A stretch of DNA of 39,102 nt from [Phormidium] sp. LEGE 05292 (GTDB lineage Bacteria > Cyanobacteriota > Cyanobacteriia > Cyanobacteriales > Aerosakkonemataceae). The stretch's first letter is position 1; each line of letters begins with the position of its first letter. The notes under the pieces are model-generated. The model was not told the DNA's origin. It saw only the letters and a list, made by a program, of their open reading frames with translations, and did not search any database. A program made the translations under genes and the position numbers. Below, in pieces: positions 7,816 to 15,589 of the stretch. The stretch is taken from contig NZ_JADEWG010000055.1 in assembly GCF_015207735.1 (NCBI RefSeq), positions 1 through 39,102 of the forward strand, in the 5' to 3' direction.

Positions 7816-7843
7816 GTAGAGACGTTGTATACAACGTCTCTAC
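7816..7843. repeat. dispersed palindrome, copy 4
   Basis: A perfect 28-base palindrome with half-site GTAGAGACGTTGTA. It shares the right flank TTTAATTTCTGGAGAG with the copy near 5.4 kb, so both are parts of a longer unit. Here the unit abuts a TIR element on its left; at 5.4 kb the TIR element is on its right. Confidence 0.85.
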
Positions 7844-8004
7844 AAGGGTTCCGGGAATTCACCTTTAATTTCTGGAGAGCTCAATTGAGCTTGGGAAATG
7901 GTGCGTTAGTGATAACGTAACGCACCCTACGGATAGAGACTAAAAAATCTCCCAGTCCCGTAGGACAGGCATCTTGCCTGTCATCCCTATTCCCCATTCT
8001 TCTG

Positions 8005-10026
8005 TCACTTCCACTCTTCCCAAGATTGATTCAAAATTGAGGTATTCGGGAAAGCAACGGGGTTTTTGTTTTCTTCTAAACGGCGTTGCAATGCTTCTAA
8101 TTGTGGTTCTGGTGAAGGTAAATCATCTACTAATTGATAGGGAAGAATGTTATTTTTTAAAGCGAAGTCGGCAGTAGTTCCTGCTGCTGCACCTACTGAC
8201 CATTCAAAAGAGTGGACGCGATAAGCTGCTGCTGCTGTGTGACTGGTAGCAATGCTTTTTCCTGCTACTAACATATTGTCAATTTTTTGGGGAATCATTG
8301 CTCTTAAAGGAACTTGAAAAGGGAAAGTTGCGCCTTGTGCTTTTCTGGTACCTTCTCGTTCTCTGTTTCCTGGTGTTTCTGGGGGACTTTTTTCCATGCA
8401 GGGGTGAAAGTCGATCGCATAAAATCCAATTCCTACAGAATCAGGAAAAATGCTAGCACGGGATCTTGGTTTCACTTGTTCGGGAGATAATTCTCCTGAA
8501 ATTACCGAAGCAGCATTTAACCCCGATAAAGTCGCCCATAAACGGCGATACTCTTCTGGGGAAAGGTTTTGACTATAATATTCTTGGCGGAAGTTGTTCC
8601 GAGAAATGTCAATTTCCCAAACGGTAAAACCATCTGGTTGTGCGTAACTTGGTCTACCAACGATCCGTCTTCCTTCGCGCATATATGGATATTTGGATAA
8701 ACCATGTGCGGTTCCCATTGGTGATTTTAAACCATTGACAAAACGCAAGTTTGGATAAGGTGTTTTTACGTTATTACCTAATTGGGAATCTGTGGTTCCT
8801 GCGGCTAACCAGTAATAAAAACCAAGGGCGTTTTCTTCACCTTTGCGTAAGGTTTCGGTGCGGAGTCCTCCCATCCATCCACCGGGGTTTAATTGTCCGC
8901 TTTCTTGCAATTGTTCGCGGGTATATATAAGGTTATCTTGAGAAGTTCCAGGACGATAATCATTTCCCCAAGTCCAGTTTTGCATGGAAATATCACCAGG
9001 ATTTATGGGGTATTGTTTGAAGTCTCCTGGTAATGGTTGGTTTGGTTTGGCGCTGTGGATGCGACGATAGGAGAAAACTAAGTTGAAGCTGGCTAACCGG
9101 GGTAATTCGTAACTGTAATAAGGCTCATATTGGGGATAAAATGAAGGCATGGTTTGCGGTTGTGGCTGTTGGGTTGCTTCCATTGCGAAAGTGTAGGTGA
9201 AGCCTTGGGTGCAAAATCGATCGCCTTTTTCTGTGGAGGATGAAGGTTCTAAATAGGAACGAGGATCGATACCCAAACGGTAAGGAACGTCTGCTAAACC
9301 AATTAATTCTCCGGTTTCGGTGGCTTCTATTACATACCAGTCTGCGGGACGGGGTTTTTGATTTGATTTGTTATTTTTTTTCGGGACAAAACGAATGATG
9401 GTTTTATCAAATTGGGGGGAGTTTTCGTAGCGATAAGTATCTTCAATTGTGCGCGATAGTGGGAGAGTGTTTAATGGTGGTGTACCTTTGGCGGGTTGGT
9501 GTTGAATTGCGATCGCACTTTGAATTTGTTTACCATCGGAACTAATATCGAGTTCTTTAATTACTGTTGCGGGAAACCATTTGAGATTACCTTTGCCTTT
9601 TTTGGCAGCATCTTTTAAGATATCAAACAGTATTTTGTGTCCGTCATAAGGGTAAAAACAAGATTCACTCACCCAACATCTTCCGGGGTTGAGTCTGCCA
9701 TAATGTTCTTCAATTCGTTTGCGAAGTTCTAAGTAACCGCGAGGATAATACAAAAGTTTTCGTTGGGTGGCTTTTTCGTCGAGTGCGGAGGTTCCTTGAG
9801 AGGAAATTTGTCCGCCTACCCAGTCGGTAATTTCGGTTAGACAAACTGTTCTTCCGGCGAGTAAGGCTTCGTAAGCCGCAGCAGAACCAGCCAGTCCCCC
9901 TCCAACTATCAAAAGTTCGCATTCTTCGGTTTTGTCTGGTTGTCTCGGTGGTGCGGCTAGAGCCAAGGGTATGGTTGATTCTAGCAGGATTAATGTGAGC
10001 GGAATTGTGATGAGCGATCGCTTCAT
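8005..10026 (-). CDS. exported FAD-dependent oxidoreductase
   Basis: 673 residues. A signal peptide (about 1-25, ending LALAAPP) is followed by a Rossmann FAD-binding motif at about 39-60 (LLIVGGGLAGSAAAYEALLAG), then the GGQISSQGT block typical of the FAD-dependent oxidoreductase family PF12831. A C-terminal FAD-contact region (NMLVAGKSIATSHTAAAAYRVH) comes near residue 590. The family reaction is flavin-dependent, but the substrate cannot be told from sequence. Export of a flavoprotein with no twin-arginine signal is notable: FAD would have to be bound after Sec export, or the N-terminal helix may be only an anchor. It stands alone in its own transcription unit. Confidence 0.85.
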   Translation of the reverse strand: MKRSLITIPLTLILLESTIPLALAAPPRQPDKTEECELLIVGGGLAGSAAAYEALLAGRTVCLTEITDWVGGQISSQGTSALDEKATQRKLLYYPRGYLELRKRIEEHYGRLNPGRCWVSESCFYPYDGHKILFDILKDAAKKGKGNLKWFPATVIKELDISSDGKQIQSAIAIQHQPAKGTPPLNTLPLSRTIEDTYRYENSPQFDKTIIRFVPKKNNKSNQKPRPADWYVIEATETGELIGLADVPYRLGIDPRSYLEPSSSTEKGDRFCTQGFTYTFAMEATQQPQPQTMPSFYPQYEPYYSYELPRLASFNLVFSYRRIHSAKPNQPLPGDFKQYPINPGDISMQNWTWGNDYRPGTSQDNLIYTREQLQESGQLNPGGWMGGLRTETLRKGEENALGFYYWLAAGTTDSQLGNNVKTPYPNLRFVNGLKSPMGTAHGLSKYPYMREGRRIVGRPSYAQPDGFTVWEIDISRNNFRQEYYSQNLSPEEYRRLWATLSGLNAASVISGELSPEQVKPRSRASIFPDSVGIGFYAIDFHPCMEKSPPETPGNREREGTRKAQGATFPFQVPLRAMIPQKIDNMLVAGKSIATSHTAAAAYRVHSFEWSVGAAAGTTADFALKNNILPYQLVDDLPSPEPQLEALQRRLEENKNPVAFPNTSILNQSWEEWK

Positions 10027-10138
10027 GATGAATTTGAGTTGGGATAACTCGTTTTTCCAGGTAGCTATAAGAAAGTACCACTTGGAAAATGTTCATCGCA
10101 AGCTTTTGGGGGAAGTTGGCGATCGATGATTTAGTCAA

Positions 10139-10281
10139 CCGATCCCCCTAAATCCCCCTTACTAAGGGGGACTTTGAATCCGGTTCCCCCCTTGTTAAGG
10201 GGGACTTTGAATCCGGTTCCCCCCTTGTTAAGGGGACTTTGAATCCGGTTCCCCCCTTGTTAAGGGGGGTTAGGGGGGATC
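10139..10281. repeat. tandem repeat of about 33 bases inside a long inverted repeat
   Basis: Three near-identical units of GGACTTTGAATCCGGTTCCC plus CCCTTGTTAAGG (about 33-34 bases each, starting near 10167) are bracketed by arms GATCCCCCTAAATCCCCC and GGGGGGTTAGGGGGGATC. Each unit itself contains a CCCCCC...GGGGG hairpin. The units touch each other with no spacers, so this is not a CRISPR array. It separates two minus-strand transcription units and may act as a terminator. Confidence 0.85.
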
Positions 10282-10309
10282 AAAGCGACAATATTTTTAA
10301 CTAGCAACT

Positions 10310-10630
10310 TTAGTTAACACTTAAAATCCCGCCGTTGCGTTCTTTTGCGATCATCTCTGCTACTGATTCGGGAAATTCATCAAGTTCAGTAGTTTCCGAG
10401 CCGGGTTTCATTGGAGAATTAAAAGTATAATTTGGGTCGCATTCTCCATGTTCGTAAACCTGAAGAACCCATTTATCAGGTAATCCCTCAATGCCAATTT
10501 CTACCACAAACCAACTGTTTTTCACATAGCGAGAGTTCAAAACAGTAAACCACTCCCAATCTTCAGATGGAATTGCCCAATCTGTCATGAGAAATTCCAG
10601 AGCAATTTCTGCTGCTTCTTCCCCAGTCAT
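10310..10630 (-). CDS. conserved small protein of unknown function
   Basis: 106 residues, acidic, with no signal or membrane segment. It opens with a helix MTGEEAAEIALEFL, followed by an aromatic-rich beta region (PSEDWEWFTVLNSRY, WFVVEIGIEGLPDKWVLQVY) and an acidic tail. The fold looks like a small alpha+beta domain, but I do not recognise it. It starts 12 bases after the upstream 92-residue gene stops, so the two form an operon. Confidence 0.65.
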   Translation of the reverse strand: MTGEEAAEIALEFLMTDWAIPSEDWEWFTVLNSRYVKNSWFVVEIGIEGLPDKWVLQVYEHGECDPNYTFNSPMKPGSETTELDEFPESVAEMIAKERNGGILSVN

Positions 10631-10642
10631 AGCTTCCTCTAA

Positions 10643-10921
10643 TTATGCTTCACTAGGAACAGCAGCAGTTGGTTGTTCGGGATATAAACCCAATTGTTTC
10701 GCCAATTCACGGGCGACATGAATTAAAAATTTAGCTGCATCGTGATTATTATTATGTGCAAATCCTGCTGCCACTTGTACCATTGTGTTGATGAAGTTTT
10801 CATCGATTAAGTCTAAGTGTGCATCTAATACTTCCGGTTCTTGTCCGTTGGGGCATTTTAATAGTTGATCGATAACGTTCAAGTACTCTTCTTGGCGTTG
10901 TTCTGGGGTTTGTTCTGACAT
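10643..10921 (-). CDS. free-standing copy of a domain usually at the N-terminus of TPR-CHAT proteins
   Basis: 92 residues, all helical, acidic. The series YLNVIDQLLKCPNGQEPEVL, then AHLDLIDENFINTMVQVA and HDAAKFLIHVARELAKQLGL resembles, from memory, the N-terminal region (LL.CP.GEEPEIL.AN..L.D..LVQ.M.QVA......NAA.FL...A.QLAEALGL) of many large cyanobacterial TPR-CHAT proteins. Here it is a whole gene with its own start and stop, followed by a 106-residue unknown protein. I infer an adaptor or assembly domain that could bind a CHAT partner in trans. No such role has been shown. Confidence 0.6.
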   Translation of the reverse strand: MSEQTPEQRQEEYLNVIDQLLKCPNGQEPEVLDAHLDLIDENFINTMVQVAAGFAHNNNHDAAKFLIHVARELAKQLGLYPEQPTAAVPSEA

Positions 10922-11395
10922 AATTATTAATGATGAATTTGGGTGAGTTTGGGCAATTTAACAAATTGCTATGGTGCTTATGAAACTATAATCCTCTGGA
11001 AAAAAAGGTATTAGATGATACAGGTATTAAATGATATTTTGTTGCTTTAGTAATAATAAATATTACGCGATGGTTAATTTATTTTAAAATTCTCGTTGTT
11101 AATTAAAACTTTTTCTCATTAAAATTAATTGAGGGGGGATTTTTGGTGGTGGGAGGGCGATCGGATTTTTTTAATTATCTAACTCCGCTTGATTGTATCT
11201 GACACATCCTGCTTAATCTAGCTCAAGCTGATTGAAAAGCAAGAAGGTTTATTCCTTTCCACTCTATCAAAAGGTGGGAAACATCTTCAGAAGTCTTCCA
11301 GCGAAGCATTGAGAAATATAGCTTATTGCACCGCAATATGTCCAGTTCCTCCAGCAGCAACAGTAACTAAAACCACCTCATTACTTTGCAATCTA
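10922..11395. other. AT-rich intergenic region with an oxidoreductase relic at its end
   Basis: Mostly AT-rich sequence without a recognisable gene. A short fragment of a quinone oxidoreductase-like gene (annotated separately) occupies the end nearest the FGE-like gene. A 28-codon minus-strand frame starting MLRWKTSEDVSHLLIEWKG lies next to it (11223-11309), but I recognise no family in it. Confidence 0.5.
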
Positions 11396-11397
11396 CT
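11323..11397 (-). pseudogene. relic of a zinc-type alcohol dehydrogenase / quinone oxidoreductase gene
   Basis: A minus-strand frame just behind the FGE-like gene reads SRLQSNEVVLVTVAAGGTGH then IAVQ and a stop. This is the nucleotide-binding signature of medium-chain dehydrogenase/reductases (typically VLVTAAAGGTGQxAVQLAK). The match covers about 24 residues. Upstream the frame runs into FGE-like DNA and downstream it stops at once, so only a shard remains. It starts within two bases of the FGE stop codon, which points to a recombination junction there. Confidence 0.5.
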
Positions 11398-12280
11398 AAG
11401 AACAAGCAACCCGAAAACCAACATCATACAGTGAAGCATTTGCTTCTAAAACACTGCGAAAAGCCGATCGACATTTGATTGGCCCAGTATTCCAAGAACC
11501 ACCACGCAAAACCCGTTTTTCGTTATCTCCACCTGTCACCCAAGCAGTACCATCTGTCGGCGCATCTTGATAATTTTCATGCCAAAAATCGGCACACCAT
11601 TCTCTAACATTTCCGTGCATATCATAGAGTCCGAAACTATTAGCAACCCGAAAGCTTCCGACAGGTGTTGTTTCTCTCCTATCTTGTCCTTTTGGCCCTG
11701 CGCCATAAGCACCACGACTGCAAATTTTTCCCATATATTCCCAGTCTATTCCTGAATAATTTGCTAACTTAGTTGTGCAAGTTTCTCCAAAGTGAAAAGG
11801 TGTGGTAGTTCCGGCGCGACAAGCATATTCCCATTCTGCTTCGCTGGGAAGTCGATATTGTTTTCCTGTATGTTGAGATAATCTAGCACAAAATTCGATC
11901 GCATCATCCCAAGAAATTTGTTCCACAGGTTTATTTGATGCTTTAATAATTGATGGGTCAGGATGTAAAAATTGATTAACTTTAGGAAGATGTGCTACTG
12001 CTTCCCATTGCGCTTGAGTAACCGGATATTTACCCAATAAAAAAGGTTGAATAGTTACTAAATGTTGCGGATTTTGATTTTTCAACCTGCCTTCCTCTGT
12101 ATGAGTTGCCCCCATTAAAAAAGTACCGCTAGGAATAGCAACCATTTCTAAACTTACGCCATTTCCTAATTCTTCGACTCGGTATTTAGCTGAACTGAGA
12201 ATACGTTCAACTTCCTCACCTTGAGGGTTAACTGTCACTACATCAAAATCAAAAGTCAACAAATCCGATGTGACAATCAC
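11396..12280 (-). CDS. formylglycine-generating-enzyme-fold (FGE-sulfatase domain) protein
   Basis: 294 residues. About 45 leading residues are followed by the full FGE-sulfatase domain: MVAIPSGTFLMGATHTEEG, YRLPSEAEWEYACRAGTTTP, YDMHGNVREWCADFWHE, RVLRGGSWNTGPIKCRSAFR and a GFRVACS ending. Genuine FGE binds copper through two cysteines in the segment after RGGSW. Here that segment holds only one, so oxidation of a sulfatase cysteine is unlikely. In cyanobacteria this fold is often a binding or effector module. It uses a GTG start with AGGAGA eight bases upstream (bases 12289-12294). The last codons abut an oxidoreductase relic. Confidence 0.85.
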   Translation of the reverse strand: MIVTSDLLTFDFDVVTVNPQGEEVERILSSAKYRVEELGNGVSLEMVAIPSGTFLMGATHTEEGRLKNQNPQHLVTIQPFLLGKYPVTQAQWEAVAHLPKVNQFLHPDPSIIKASNKPVEQISWDDAIEFCARLSQHTGKQYRLPSEAEWEYACRAGTTTPFHFGETCTTKLANYSGIDWEYMGKICSRGAYGAGPKGQDRRETTPVGSFRVANSFGLYDMHGNVREWCADFWHENYQDAPTDGTAWVTGGDNEKRVLRGGSWNTGPIKCRSAFRSVLEANASLYDVGFRVACS

Positions 12281-12427
12281 CTAATTAATCTCCTGTAATA
12301 ACACTGTACAAACATCTGTGGATATTTGTGTTAAAAATTCAAAACCTTTGGACTTTACTTTTAATTGGTTTTGGCATAAAAATCGGCAAGTTATTCCGAA
12401 TTTCAGATCATCGGAAAGAATTTGGAT

Positions 12428-12715
12428 TTAGTGCTGTTGAAGTGCTTCTACTTCTTCTTGCACAACTCGGAGTACTCTGGCAATATATTCTGCACGCCTC
12501 TGTTCGCGCTCTTTGGCTACTTGTTCATCGGGTTGGTATGTTTCAATTTCGTCAATTGATATAATGCCTTTGTCTTGGATTAAATGTTCTAAAGTGTCGA
12601 GACGATCGCGCAAAACTGAAACCTCAGCAGTAAGAGCCATGATAATTGCTAGCATCTTATCAATCTGAGGGTCATCAAAATAAACAGGTCGTTTTCCTTT
12701 AGCTTTTTTGCTCAT
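12428..12715 (-). CDS. small coiled-coil protein
   Basis: 95 residues. After a basic start (MSKKAKGKRP) comes a leucine-rich heptad region (about 18-47, MLAIIMALTAEVSVLRDRLD and LEHLIQ), then an acidic linker and a second charged helix (about 64-95). The pattern suggests an oligomeric coiled coil. It begins 13 bases after the methyltransferase stop and is presumably co-transcribed with it. I know similar unnamed proteins in cyanobacteria but no function. Confidence 0.65.
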   Translation of the reverse strand: MSKKAKGKRPVYFDDPQIDKMLAIIMALTAEVSVLRDRLDTLEHLIQDKGIISIDEIETYQPDEQVAKEREQRRAEYIARVLRVVQEEVEALQQH

Positions 12716-12728
12716 TCCCTTACCTTAA

Positions 12729-13886
12729 TTATTTAGTTGCTGCTAATAAAAACCAACGCATTCCCATGTTTAATTTACTATTTGGTGAATTGTCGTTGCT
12801 TGATTTTTGCATCCCACTACCACCTGGAATAAAGGTTTCAATTATGTTTTCTGCGGCAAATCCTGCTTGGCTAACAACTGCCGTTAAATCGAGATCGCGC
12901 ATGGCACTCCAAAATGGTTCGTTGTTGTTAGCAGTTTCCCAATCGTACATGAAAGCACGATAAGCATCCATGTGCCGAAATAGAGACCCTTCTACATGAA
13001 TCATCATCCCACCAGGAGCAAGTAAACGATAGCATTCTCGCATCACATTGCGAATAGCAGGAACGGGAATTTCATGGAGTAAGATATGGGAAACAATCAA
13101 GTTAAATGACCGATCTGGAAAGTTTGTCTTTTCGGCATTTTGTTGGGAGAAATGCACTTTTTTTCCTAAAGCTTCTGCTCTTGCATGACCATAACGTAGC
13201 ATGGATGCTCCTATATCTATGGCATAAATTTCGGCTTCTGGGTAAGCATCAACGTAAGGTAAAGTGCTGTGTCCAACGGAACATCCTAAATCAAGAATTT
13301 TTGTAGGTTGAAAGTTGGGATGTTGCTGTTTAAGATAGTTTTGAATGGCAGATTGACCCATGTCATCGTTGAGCGAACCTAGCCAACCTTGACCATAAAT
13401 GTAGGCGAAGCGATCGTAAATTGCACCAACACTAACATCATCTAATATTGATTCGTCGTGATATCCTCCTGGCATACAGTGAATATCTACTGCTTTTTGA
13501 TATTTGGGAGTTTGAAAATTAGGATCGAGGGTTAAAGTACCGAGTTTGCTACCTTGTTCTTTGGCGCGTTCGATGAGTTCAGGAAGTTGGCGTTCTACAC
13601 TGGAAATAACTGATTCCCACATCATTTCTTGAGTAGTCCGTTTTAAGGCTCCATACCAACGATAATAGGGTTGGTCTTGCATTAAACGCCTCACTTCATG
13701 ACGGTCTTTTGGCGATCGCTGATATTGTTGTTCAAATTTTGGTTTTAATACTGTTTCGTAAATAACTTTATTACCTGGTGCAATCTGACGAAAAACGTGA
13801 TTGCTCAGACTTTGAAAGAAATTTTGTCTTGCTAATTCATCGTGATTAGTTTCTGGTAGCATGGAGTGTTTATATTGTTGAGTCAT
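12729..13886 (-). CDS. class I SAM-dependent methyltransferase
   Basis: About 385 residues. The methyltransferase core starts near residue 195 with the SAM-binding motif ILDLGCSVGHSTLPYVDAYP, then an acidic motif II (IYAIDIGASML) and a post-motif (FNLIVSHILLHEIP, LLAPGGMMIHVE). The first 190 residues form a helical extension with a YDRFAYIYGQGWLGSL block that may shape the substrate site. The ATG here has AGGAGG seven bases upstream, which favours it over the GTG three bases earlier. The substrate is unknown. A small coiled-coil gene follows at 13 bases. Confidence 0.85.
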   Translation of the reverse strand: MTQQYKHSMLPETNHDELARQNFFQSLSNHVFRQIAPGNKVIYETVLKPKFEQQYQRSPKDRHEVRRLMQDQPYYRWYGALKRTTQEMMWESVISSVERQLPELIERAKEQGSKLGTLTLDPNFQTPKYQKAVDIHCMPGGYHDESILDDVSVGAIYDRFAYIYGQGWLGSLNDDMGQSAIQNYLKQQHPNFQPTKILDLGCSVGHSTLPYVDAYPEAEIYAIDIGASMLRYGHARAEALGKKVHFSQQNAEKTNFPDRSFNLIVSHILLHEIPVPAIRNVMRECYRLLAPGGMMIHVEGSLFRHMDAYRAFMYDWETANNNEPFWSAMRDLDLTAVVSQAGFAAENIIETFIPGGSGMQKSSNDNSPNSKLNMGMRWFLLAATK

Positions 13887-13922
13887 CACTAACCCTCCTG
13901 ACCGTTTAATTTTACGATCATT

Positions 13923-15425
13923 TTACTCTTTTCTGTCAATAAGTAAATAGGTAGTCATCTCTCCTTTGCCTTTAACGTGAATTGAACCTCTTGACAGGAA
14001 ATTGTAGCGATCGCTTAACATTTCATAAATCTTTTCTGTCACTTGAATTTCGCCTACTATACCATGAGATTCCATGCGGCTAGCAACATTAACTGTGTCG
14101 CCCCAAAGGTCATAGATGAATTTTTTTGTACCAATTACTCCGGCTACTACAGGGCCAGTATTAATGCCAATTCTGATACTTAGGTTATAATCATTCTTCG
14201 CATTAAAATTTATGATTTCTTGCTGCATATCTAGAGCCATTTCTACTACGCATTGCACATGATCTTGTCTGGGGTTGGGAATACCACCAGCTACCATGTA
14301 AGCATCACCAATTGTTTTAATTTTTTCTAAACTGTGCTTTTCTGTGAGGCGATCGAATGCAGAAAAAATTTCATTTAGTAAGGCTACAAGTTGAGTGGGA
14401 GTAACTTTTTCCGAGAGTTCAGTAAAGTTGACTAAATCAGCAAATAAAATTGTCACTTCGGTAAAGCCATCGGCAATACTTTTGTGTCCTTCTTTGAGGC
14501 GATTAGCGATCGGTTCTGGTAAAATATTTAATAATAAACGCTCTGACTTTTCCCGTTCATCTGCTAATTGAGCGTTAGCTTTTTGTAATTCTGAAGTGCG
14601 TTCAATCACACGCAATTCTAATTCTTTGGAAATATTGCGTAATCTAGTAATTACTAAAGTTAAACCAAAAAGCCCAAACATTGACAGCATTCCTAAAGTA
14701 ATGAAAGTTCCTTGTAAACCTTCATTAGTTTTCTCCATCAAATTATCTAAAGAACTACTAATTTCTAAGACTCCTCGGACATCACCAACTTTCCAATCTG
14801 TTTTCGGACTGCTGGGGTGTTTGTTATGACAATCTACACAACTAGGTTCGAGAATGTCGGCTTGGGTGTAACGCAATTTTAGGCTATTTTTTGATTTTAT
14901 AAAACGATAAAAAGGGCGGTCGGAATGTAATCTTAAATAACGTAATGCTTCTAATTCAAATTCATCTCTAGCACCACCTTCTGCTTCTCGCCAAGGAAAT
15001 GGATAATCGCTGTATAATCTAACCGACATTCCGGCATTTCTTTCAACTACTTTTTTACCGAGTTCGATTAAATATGTGGCTGGTAAAGGTATAGCGCCTT
15101 CTTTATTTTTATAATCATGGGTGACAGTAATGCTGTGTATTTCTTTTACCCGATTAACAGCTTCTGAACTATAAAGTGTACGTGCTGTTTGGATAGTTTG
15201 TGCGTATAAAGCTGCATTTTCCAGTGCTTGAGACTCGATCAAATTCCATGACAGACGAGAGACATTCCACAACGCGCCTGCAACTCCCGTGCAGAAAAGA
15301 ACTCCTAGAATTAAAATAGTCTGTTTGTAGAGCAGTTTCAGTAATATTTGTTGGCATTTTTTGCCTAATTGCTGGATTTTCTGCCCAAATACTTGGGGAT
15401 TTGGATAAAAGGTTTTGAGATTCAT
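13923..15425 (-). CDS. adenylate cyclase with an extracytoplasmic Tll0287-type heme domain (DUF3365)
   Basis: 500 residues. Membrane helix about 36-56, then a periplasmic DUF3365/Tll0287-like domain (about 60-235) containing the c-type heme motif CVDCH at 196-200. A second helix (about 240-260) and a coiled coil (265-300) lead to a class III cyclase domain (about 320-500). Metal ligands are Asp330 (LFADLVNFTELSE) and Asp374 (IGDAYMV). Lys370 and Asp439 (YDLWGDTVN) are the residues that select ATP over GTP; Asn446 and Arg450 (NVASR) stabilise the transition state. It should convert ATP to cAMP in response to redox state or a gas ligand at the heme. A promoter probably lies in the 160 bases upstream. 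Confidence 0.88.
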   Translation of the reverse strand: MNLKTFYPNPQVFGQKIQQLGKKCQQILLKLLYKQTILILGVLFCTGVAGALWNVSRLSWNLIESQALENAALYAQTIQTARTLYSSEAVNRVKEIHSITVTHDYKNKEGAIPLPATYLIELGKKVVERNAGMSVRLYSDYPFPWREAEGGARDEFELEALRYLRLHSDRPFYRFIKSKNSLKLRYTQADILEPSCVDCHNKHPSSPKTDWKVGDVRGVLEISSSLDNLMEKTNEGLQGTFITLGMLSMFGLFGLTLVITRLRNISKELELRVIERTSELQKANAQLADEREKSERLLLNILPEPIANRLKEGHKSIADGFTEVTILFADLVNFTELSEKVTPTQLVALLNEIFSAFDRLTEKHSLEKIKTIGDAYMVAGGIPNPRQDHVQCVVEMALDMQQEIINFNAKNDYNLSIRIGINTGPVVAGVIGTKKFIYDLWGDTVNVASRMESHGIVGEIQVTEKIYEMLSDRYNFLSRGSIHVKGKGEMTTYLLIDRKE

Positions 15426-15548
15426 TGAATCTTTCCTGCTTTTTGATTAAGCACCGTCTTAATTTTTCCACACCCTAATAATAAATTTTGTTAAAATACT
15501 AGTATAGATCTTTATTTTAAATTTGTCTGGGTTCGTTTTTTATTAGGT

Positions 15549-15581
15549 GTGATTCTGCTATTAACTTAATAGCAGAATCAC
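15549..15581. terminator. hairpin behind the RCCR-like gene
   Basis: Perfect 15-base arms GTGATTCTGCTATTA and TAATAGCAGAATCAC with a three-base loop. It is placed eight bases beyond the stop of the RCCR-like gene. A T-run follows only on the plus strand, so on the gene's own strand it is a stem without the classic tail. It may stabilise the 3' end or slow transcription. Confidence 0.5.
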
Positions 15582-15589
15582 GAAGTTTT

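Larger units (their letters stand above)
7644..8004. other. intergenic region occupied by dispersed elements
   Basis: This gap holds a TIR element (7683-7795) directly followed by a palindrome-cored element (about 7796-7880). A short segment with AACGCACC/GGTGCGTT arms (about 7900-7926) follows. I see no gene. The only long reading frame is built from the repeats themselves. Confidence 0.65.

Noticed and set aside
7677-7862. Minus-strand frame of 61 codons (LYLLSVFICVHLWISVV)
   Set aside because: It lies wholly inside the TIR and palindrome elements. This is a familiar false gene produced by the repeat.
10139-10281. Possible CRISPR array
   Set aside because: The 33-34 base units are directly joined with no unique spacers, and each is a G/C hairpin of a dispersed repeat type. 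No cas gene is in the window.
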